In this document: positions 58,929 through 64,000 of the stretch, piece after piece | Layout of the letters: each line of letters opens with the position of its first letter | How positions within the stretch are numbered: the stretch's first letter is position 1 | Source of the DNA: Microbacterium sp. CH12i | GTDB taxonomy: Bacteria; Actinomycetota; Actinomycetes; Actinomycetales; Microbacteriaceae | Length of the DNA: 64,000 nt | Direction of reading: 5' to 3' | NCBI RefSeq assembly: GCF_000685355.1 | Contig: NZ_JHET01000002.1 | Coordinates: 226,542-290,541, forward strand | Notes under the pieces: generated by a model | Seen by the model: only the letters and a program-made list of their open reading frames with translations | What the model was told of the DNA's origin: nothing | Databases searched by the model: none | Translations under genes and position numbers: made by a program

Positions 58929-59461
58929 ACGGCTGGTGGCGGAGAAACGCGGTGGCACTCGCAGCCCTCGTCGTTCTCGTCCCCACAACGGTCTTCGTCA
59001 TTGGCGGTAACGAATGGCAGGACTACTTTCTTTACCGCTCGACAGTTCCGATCGATGCGAATGCCGATGGGACGGTCGAACTCGACGACACGACATGGGG
59101 TCCCGCGCGCTCGGCGGAGTTGGATGACACCTCCGCATACACAGTGCCCGCTGGCGTGCGTGTGATCGTCGTTGCCGTCGCTGTGGACCCGCACGGTGAA
59201 CCGCCGGGATGCCTGTCGCCGCAACTCGTCGAGCAGAGCACGGGGCGACAGTGGAACGAGATGCGCAGCGAACTCGGCATCCCGTACTCGTCCGAAGAGT
59301 CGTCATCGTGCATTGTCGCCACGGATGATGAGCCGGTTATTGATCCCTACGAGCTCATACTGGCGTTCGGGGTGCCAGACGACGCCGAGGGACCGTTCTG
59401 GGTCGAAGTCTCACCCACCGACGCGATCCCGTACTTGGCTCGGTTCTCGATCGATCCCTGA
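58925..59461 (+). CDS. membrane-anchored protein 3 of the DUF4352-like operon
   Basis: A 178-residue protein with a signal anchor (AVALAALVVLVPTTVFVIGG) and an extracellular domain (VRVIVVAVAVDPHGEPPGC). It closes the three-gene operon. Its last 115 bp overlap the end of the minus-strand gene at 59347, an unusually long convergent overlap. Confidence 0.68.
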   Translation: MNGWWRRNAVALAALVVLVPTTVFVIGGNEWQDYFLYRSTVPIDANADGTVELDDTTWGPARSAELDDTSAYTVPAGVRVIVVAVAVDPHGEPPGCLSPQLVEQSTGRQWNEMRSELGIPYSSEESSSCIVATDDEPVIDPYELILAFGVPDDAEGPFWVEVSPTDAIPYLARFSIDP

Positions 59462-60723
59462 GCGCTCTGCTCCGCCGCGGCGTCCGTGGGGGCTACGGCA
59501 TCCACGGCATCCATGTGACGCCGCTGTGCGCCGAGGGCGCGGTCGTAAGCCGCTGCCACGAGGCTGATGCGAACGGGCTCGAAGATCAGCGACGCCACGA
59601 GAGCGATCAAGACATCTGCGACTCCCCAGAACTCGAACAGGTCGTGCGGCCCGAGAAGACGCACGATCACGAACTCGAGGAGTCCGTGTCCGGCGAGGAC
59701 GACTGTGTACAGCAGCACGAAACTGGCGATCAGCACCGGGCCTGCCCGCCACATCAGTCCGATCGCGTTCAGGATGGGAGTGAATCGTCCTGTGAAATCT
59801 GCACCGAGTTCGCGCAAGATGCGTCGCGCGCGGCTCGGCACCCACTTCAGGCGTTCTTGGCTCCGGGTAAACAGTCGATGGTTGGTCCAGGGCTTCTCCG
59901 CGGCGATCGCCTGTCCGTAGATCACACCGGCGATCGCGAGCCATGCCAGCGGTTCGGCCAACAGCCCTGCGACTTCGCCGATGAACCACTCGAGGCCGTC
60001 CCAGATCCAGGCGACTGGCCTGAGCTGCTCGCCCACCCATGCGCGTAGCTGGATGACCCACTGCATCCCCACTCTGGTGTCGGCCCAGCCCCCGACCGCG
60101 TCGAATGCGATGCGGATGAGGAAAAGCGAAAAGCACACCCAGACCGCTTCGAAGTACACCGCAACCAGCGAGAGAGCTTTGGGCAGCTTTGCTGACCAGC
60201 GTTTCCAGGCCCAACGGCCCGCATAGGCGCCGACGATGATGAGCGCGGTTGTCATGTTGAGGCTCAGTTCGTTCGCGAACTCGAGATCCGGCAGCTCAAC
60301 ACCGTCGACCAGGGCCTGAAATCGGACTCCGCTGTTCACCTCTAACGCCTTGGTCGTGTAGTCCACGACATCGTCGCGCAGCATCCCCCACGCGGTATAG
60401 ATCGCGAAGAATGGCAGGATGCTCGCGAGCAGCGTGTTCACGAACGTTCGTCGTCGCTCTGCCGCGGCATCCGGAACCGGGGCGATGCCCTGCAACTCAC
60501 GCAGTCCGTCACGGATGACGAGGAACATCGCCACGAAGCTGATCAGCCGCGCGAGGATCGCGAGCGGCAGAATCAGGAAGCCACCGACCGAACTCCAGGC
60601 GCCGACGTAGCCGGCGACCTCGATGCCGACATAGTGCACGAGCCGACCAGCCAGGAACCAGGCCAGCATCACCGGCCAGTGCCGCAGGAGCACGCGACCG
60701 GTCGAGGCGAGGATGGTCAGCAC
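59347..60723 (-). CDS. polytopic membrane protein, unknown
   Basis: A 458-residue protein with about eight hydrophobic segments, amphipathic linkers and no family motif that I recognise. The last 36 residues (GSIENRAKYGIASVG and on) are antisense to the preceding gene's end and look low-value, so the true stop may have been lost by a local base error. It is divergent from nothing obvious and stands alone. Confidence 0.6.
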   Translation of the reverse strand: MLTILASTGRVLLRHWPVMLAWFLAGRLVHYVGIEVAGYVGAWSSVGGFLILPLAILARLISFVAMFLVIRDGLRELQGIAPVPDAAAERRRTFVNTLLASILPFFAIYTAWGMLRDDVVDYTTKALEVNSGVRFQALVDGVELPDLEFANELSLNMTTALIIVGAYAGRWAWKRWSAKLPKALSLVAVYFEAVWVCFSLFLIRIAFDAVGGWADTRVGMQWVIQLRAWVGEQLRPVAWIWDGLEWFIGEVAGLLAEPLAWLAIAGVIYGQAIAAEKPWTNHRLFTRSQERLKWVPSRARRILRELGADFTGRFTPILNAIGLMWRAGPVLIASFVLLYTVVLAGHGLLEFVIVRLLGPHDLFEFWGVADVLIALVASLIFEPVRISLVAAAYDRALGAQRRHMDAVDAVAPTDAAAEQSAQGSIENRAKYGIASVGETSTQNGPSASSGTPNASMSS

Positions 60724-60778
60724 GTGCCCACGTTAGCGCGCGTGAGTCTGCAGCGACTAGCCCCGAGTCACGCCAGAG

Positions 60779-61366
60779 TCACTCCCAGAGGCTGGGGGCT
60801 TCGGCGCGGGTCGGCGGGAGCGCGGACGCCACGGCCCACTCGTGCACCCAGGACGCGACGTCCGGCAGGCCTTCGGGCCGACCGACCGCGGCGAACAGCT
60901 CCTGGTGCGAGAGGGTGCCACCGGCGCGCTTGAGCATGCGAGCCCGGATAATGGCGCGGGCGTAGATCTCACCGTTGACGACAGCGCGGTGCTCGAGGTA
61001 GATGGCTTTGTCATCGTGGCCGAGCAGGCGCGACTCGATATCGAAGCGCTGCCAGAGCTCCAGCGACTTGCGGAACGTCACCGTCTCGGCCGACACCACC
61101 GCGTACCAATCGTTGCGTTTCATCGCCTCGGCCATCCCGGTGCGCACCAGCAAATCCCAGCGTCCGAGGTCGAACAGCGACAGATAGCGACCGTTGTTCA
61201 TGTGACGAAGGACGTCAAGATCGGTAGGCAGAGTCGTCACGCGAATGCGTCCGACCTCGCTGGGCGAGAGATGCCCTTCTCGACGCAGACGGCGTCGTGC
61301 ACTCCACATCACAAGCAGGGTTCGCCAGATCACGTTCACGAGTTCTGATAGTAGCCACCGTCGCAT
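60779..61366 (-). CDS. thioesterase-like hot-dog protein
   Basis: A 195-residue hotdog-fold protein. PTDLDVLRHMNNGRYLSLFD carries the conserved N-x-x-Y-type acyl-CoA thioesterase motif, and an N-terminal basic/hydrophobic segment (MRRWLLSELVNVIWRTLLVM) may peripherally bind the membrane. It is divergent from the GNAT gene at 61448. Cleavage of acyl-CoA is inferred. Confidence 0.8.
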   Translation of the reverse strand: MRRWLLSELVNVIWRTLLVMWSARRRLRREGHLSPSEVGRIRVTTLPTDLDVLRHMNNGRYLSLFDLGRWDLLVRTGMAEAMKRNDWYAVVSAETVTFRKSLELWQRFDIESRLLGHDDKAIYLEHRAVVNGEIYARAIIRARMLKRAGGTLSHQELFAAVGRPEGLPDVASWVHEWAVASALPPTRAEAPSLWE

Positions 61367-61447
61367 GAACTGCGAACTCCGTTGTCGGTATCCCACAGCC
61401 CCGCCCCTCGATTTCCCGTTCGCTCGGGGCGCGCGTAGAGTCGCGGC

Positions 61448-61954
61448 ATGAGCGCCGAAGCCCAGCCTGAAGTCATCATCCGTCCGGTCCGCGATGTGGA
61501 TGCGGAGGCTCTGGGTCGCGTGCACGCACAGTGCTGGCACGAGACCTACGACCACCTGATCAGCAAGGCCGCTCTAGAGCGGGTGTCCCCTCGTCGCATG
61601 GCAGAGCTGTGGACACACTGGGCTGCGCAGGGCGAAGACTTCACCATGCGCGCAGCGCTGGTCGACGGTGAGATCGTCGGTTTCGTCGGCTCTGGACCTG
61701 CCCGCGATAAGGATGCTCCGGCGTTCCGCGAGCTGTACTTCATCTACCTGCTCGGCGAGTACCACTCCACGGGCCTCGGACAGAAGCTGTTCGAGGCGGC
61801 CGTTGAGCAGGACGAGCCGCTGTACCTCTGGGTCGCAGAAGACAACCCCCGCGCGCACCGCTTCTACGCACGCAACGGTTTCTCACTCGACGGCACCAGC
61901 CACACCGAGCCGTTCCTGGGCGAGACGCTGACCGAAGTCCGCTTCGTGCGCTGA
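61448..61954 (+). CDS. GNAT-family N-acetyltransferase
   Basis: A 168-residue GNAT acetyltransferase. The acetyl-CoA loop is GLGQKLFEAAV, preceded by ELYFIYLLGEYHSTG, and the C-terminal strand is NPRAHRFYARNGFSLDG. N-terminal RPVRDVDAEALGRVHAQCW is typical of the group. The acetylated substrate is unknown. Followed by a hairpin containing the dispersed repeat. Confidence 0.88.
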   Translation: MSAEAQPEVIIRPVRDVDAEALGRVHAQCWHETYDHLISKAALERVSPRRMAELWTHWAAQGEDFTMRAALVDGEIVGFVGSGPARDKDAPAFRELYFIYLLGEYHSTGLGQKLFEAAVEQDEPLYLWVAEDNPRAHRFYARNGFSLDGTSHTEPFLGETLTEVRFVR

Positions 61955-61968
61955 CGCTTCCTGCCGCT

Positions 61969-61998
61969 CCCTGAGCCTGTCGAAGGGTCGGCAGGCTC
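61969..61998. terminator. hairpin with dispersed repeat, copy 3
   Basis: The repeat CCCTGAGCCTGTCGAAGGG occupies 61969-61987. Its GAGCCTG (61973-61979) pairs with CAGGCTC (61992-61998), a 7-bp stem between the converging GNAT and hydrolase genes. Confidence 0.6.
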
Positions 61999-62866
61999 AC
62001 TGCGGTCGCGGCGTCGACTCGATGAACTGCAACAGTTCCGACGTGAACACGTCGTTGTCGTCACCCGCGATCATGTGACCGGCTGAGCCCACTTCGACGG
62101 ACTGCGCGTGCGGGATGAGTTCACGCATCTCCTGCAGGCCGGCGTCGCTGACGATGTCCGAGTGGCCGCCGCGCACGAGAAGCGTGGGCACAGTGATGTT
62201 TCTGGCCGCTGATTTCGCGCGCTCATAACGAATCTCGAGTTCTGGTTCGCTGCCGCGCTGAAGAACTCGGGGGTCCCAGTGCCAGTGCCACCGGCCGTCC
62301 TCACGCTGCACAAGATTCTTGCGCAGGCCGTCCAGAGACTTCGGGCGGGGCCTGTGCGGGTTGTATGCCGCGATGGCGTCGGATGCGTCTTCCAACGTCG
62401 CGAAACCGTTCGGGGCGCTGTGCATGAACGCTTGGATCTTGTCCGAGCCCTCTGATTCGATGCGTGCGACGATGTCGACCAGCACGAGGGCGCGTGCCAG
62501 CGGGCCACGCTCGCCCTCGGCGATGAGTGAGGTCATGCCACCCATCGATGCACCGACGAGCACCGGAGCCTGACCGATGACGTCGACTATGGCGGCTGCA
62601 TCATCAACCAGCTTCGAGATCGAGTAATCACCGTCCGGCGAACGGCCACTCTCCCCATGCCCGCGTGCGTCAAAGCTCCAGACCGACCAGCCCGCTTCTG
62701 CCAGCCATTCACCGGTGCGCCGCCACGAGTGTCGGCGCTGCCCACCGCCGTGCAGCAGCAGCACGGACCCTTTTGAATTCGAGGCGGCCGGCCAGTGGTC
62801 ACCGGCGAGCTCGATCCCACCGCTGCTGACTCGCACCTGCTGCGGTGATCCTGACGCGGTTCCCAT
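61997..62866 (-). CDS. alpha/beta-hydrolase
   Basis: A 289-residue hydrolase: FDARGHGESGRSP, nucleophile elbow VGASMGGM, and GSAGHMIAGDDN with the catalytic histidine. LLRGGHSDI gives the acidic residue. The ATG at 62866 overlaps the cytochrome stop by four bases (ATGA), so co-expression with the membrane cytochrome is likely. The substrate is unknown. Confidence 0.85.
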   Translation of the reverse strand: MGTASGSPQQVRVSSGGIELAGDHWPAASNSKGSVLLLHGGGQRRHSWRRTGEWLAEAGWSVWSFDARGHGESGRSPDGDYSISKLVDDAAAIVDVIGQAPVLVGASMGGMTSLIAEGERGPLARALVLVDIVARIESEGSDKIQAFMHSAPNGFATLEDASDAIAAYNPHRPRPKSLDGLRKNLVQREDGRWHWHWDPRVLQRGSEPELEIRYERAKSAARNITVPTLLVRGGHSDIVSDAGLQEMRELIPHAQSVEVGSAGHMIAGDDNDVFTSELLQFIESTPRPQ

Positions 62867-64000
62867 CAGCGCGCGGAGACGTTTCCGAACAGCTTCGCGA
62901 TCGGGGCCAGCACCAGCGGTCGGGCTGCGACCCACGCGGCAGCGATGACTACGAGCGATGCCACGAGCATCCAGAATCCGGTCCAGTTATCCGCATACGC
63001 AGTCGGGTCTGTCGAGCCCTGGGCTGCGTACATGTGGTTCAGGTTGCGCAGCGCCCCGGTGGTGAGCACGAGCGCGACGTGGATGAAGATGAACACAACG
63101 AAGTAGAGCATCACCGGGAAGTGCAGGGCGCGCGCCCACTCGACCGGGTACAGCTTGTTGAGCTTCGTGGCGTTCTTCGGCCACAGGCCACTCATCCTGA
63201 CACCGGTGATGGCGGCGAGCGGCGCTGCGATAAAGATCGTCGCACCGTAGGCGATCTGCTGCAGCGAGTTGTAGTTGACCCAGCCGTTCTCCGTCGGCCA
63301 GTCCAGCGAGATGTACTGCAGCACCGCCGAGAGCGCGTTCGGGATGACCTCCCAGCTGGTGGGGATCACCCGCATCCACTGCCCGGTTGCGAACAGAAGC
63401 ACGACGAATACGATGCCGTTCACGAGCCACAGGATGTCGAGCGCCTGGTGGAACCACAGCGTCAGACTGATCTTGGTCTTGTTGTTGCCTCGTGCTGTCC
63501 AGAACGCCGTCGGACGCTTGTCGTTACGCACGCTGAGTCCGGTGCGGATGATCAGCACCATCAGGAACACGTTGAAGAAGTGCTGCCAGCCGAGCCACGC
63601 TGGGAAACCTACCGGCGCCCCTTCGGGCAGGTGATATTCGCCAGGGTAGGTCTGCAAGAAGTCCTGCATGCCAGCGAGGCTCAGCAGCCACCGCACGAAC
63701 AGGACTGCCATTGCCGCGGCACCCAGCAGGCCGATACCTCCGACGATGACGGTGCCAGCCCACTGACCCTTGGTGAAGGGCCCGATGCGCTGCGGCTCTG
63801 GCGCCGGCTGCGGGTGGTAATTGGCATTCTTGCCCGGGAAGACGGTGCGTTGAAACGGCAGCGGCGTGCTCACGTCAATCTGTGCGAGCGCGGCCTGCGG
63901 TGTCGGGTCAGACTCGACAGATGCTACGACGGATGCGGTTTCGGCTGGCGATGCGGGTGCGGCTGGCTCACCAGACGCGGCCGGCGCGCTCGCGGCGCTC
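62866..64000 (-). CDS. cytochrome b561/FdhI-type membrane protein (5' partial)
   Basis: A membrane cytochrome b domain with four to five helices, conserved histidines in WQHFFNVFLM, LWFHQALD, ALHFPVMLYFVVF and IFIHVALVLTTG. An Ala/Pro-rich stretch (SPAETASVVASVESDPTPQA) precedes the possible GTG start at 63873, and the frame is open to the window edge, so the N-terminus may lie outside. It likely delivers electrons to or from a periplasmic or membrane redox enzyme. Confidence 0.75.
   Translation of the reverse strand, partial: SAASAPAASGEPAAPASPAETASVVASVESDPTPQAALAQIDVSTPLPFQRTVFPGKNANYHPQPAPEPQRIGPFTKGQWAGTVIVGGIGLLGAAAMAVLFVRWLLSLAGMQDFLQTYPGEYHLPEGAPVGFPAWLGWQHFFNVFLMVLIIRTGLSVRNDKRPTAFWTARGNNKTKISLTLWFHQALDILWLVNGIVFVVLLFATGQWMRVIPTSWEVIPNALSAVLQYISLDWPTENGWVNYNSLQQIAYGATIFIAAPLAAITGVRMSGLWPKNATKLNKLYPVEWARALHFPVMLYFVVFIFIHVALVLTTGALRNLNHMYAAQGSTDPTAYADNWTGFWMLVASLVVIAAAWVAARPLVLAPIAKLFGNVSAR

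Overview
This window is a high-GC, densely coding actinobacterial chromosome segment. Core gene content, the frequent GGATGC codon context, an meso-diaminopimelate dehydrogenase, DUF222/HNH and ClpC genes point to the family Microbacteriaceae, probably Microbacterium or a close relative. That placement is an inference, because there is no rRNA or other marker here to settle it.

Layout. 0-6 kb: the end of an MFS transporter, an acyl-CoA ligase, ddh, and a thiolase cut by an IS481-family element whose other flank is the tail of an unrelated SDR gene. 6.3-12.3 kb: tRNA-Ser(CGA) and the cytochrome bd operon cydABDC. 12.4-18.3 kb: radA, an SseB-like gene, a DUF4232-like secreted protein, an ArgA-like acetyltransferase and clpC. 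18.4-30.1 kb: an accessory region between clpC and a Na+/H+ antiporter. It holds a two-membrane-protein plus XRE operon, a DUF222-HNH gene, a VapBC pair and a five-gene restriction-modification-like locus (22.6-30.0 kb). 30-40.7 kb: lipoprotein, antiporter, luciferase-like oxidoreductase, DUF559 fragment, pheA, pgm, and a TetR-controlled sugar epimerase/dehydrogenase pair. 39.6-45.6 kb: a LacI regulator divergent from galT-galK-galE and a carboxylesterase. 45.7-49.1 kb: a DNA methyltransferase fused in frame to a gluconokinase, lplA and a lipase. 49.1-57.6 kb: MarR-MFS, then ornithine aminotransferase, a dimethylargininase-like gene and putA, which together feed arginine, ornithine and proline carbon into glutamate. 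57.7-64 kb: three related membrane-anchored proteins, a polytopic membrane protein, a thioesterase, a GNAT enzyme, a hydrolase and a partial membrane cytochrome b.

Most interesting signals. (1) Two diverged copies of a 74-bp palindromic element lie in frame inside two unrelated genes, cydD and the DNA methyltransferase, in two different reading frames. This resembles the ORF-invading palindromic elements known from Rickettsia. (2) The defence-like locus combines a small methyltransferase without a visible catalytic motif IV, a DUF262/DUF1524 nuclease with a RAMA-like tail, an Eco57I-type methylase with an altered motif I, and a helicase with an N-terminal GIY-YIG-like domain, with a divergent XRE regulator. 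(3) An IS481-family element has a transposase stop codon supplied by the target CTAG, and its flanks come from two different genes.

Caveat on quality. At least 13 otherwise intact genes or gene pieces carry single-base frameshifts, nearly all one-base deletions. This looks more like uncorrected sequencing error than natural decay, and several gene models here (including the methyltransferase-gluconokinase fusion) should be read with that in mind.
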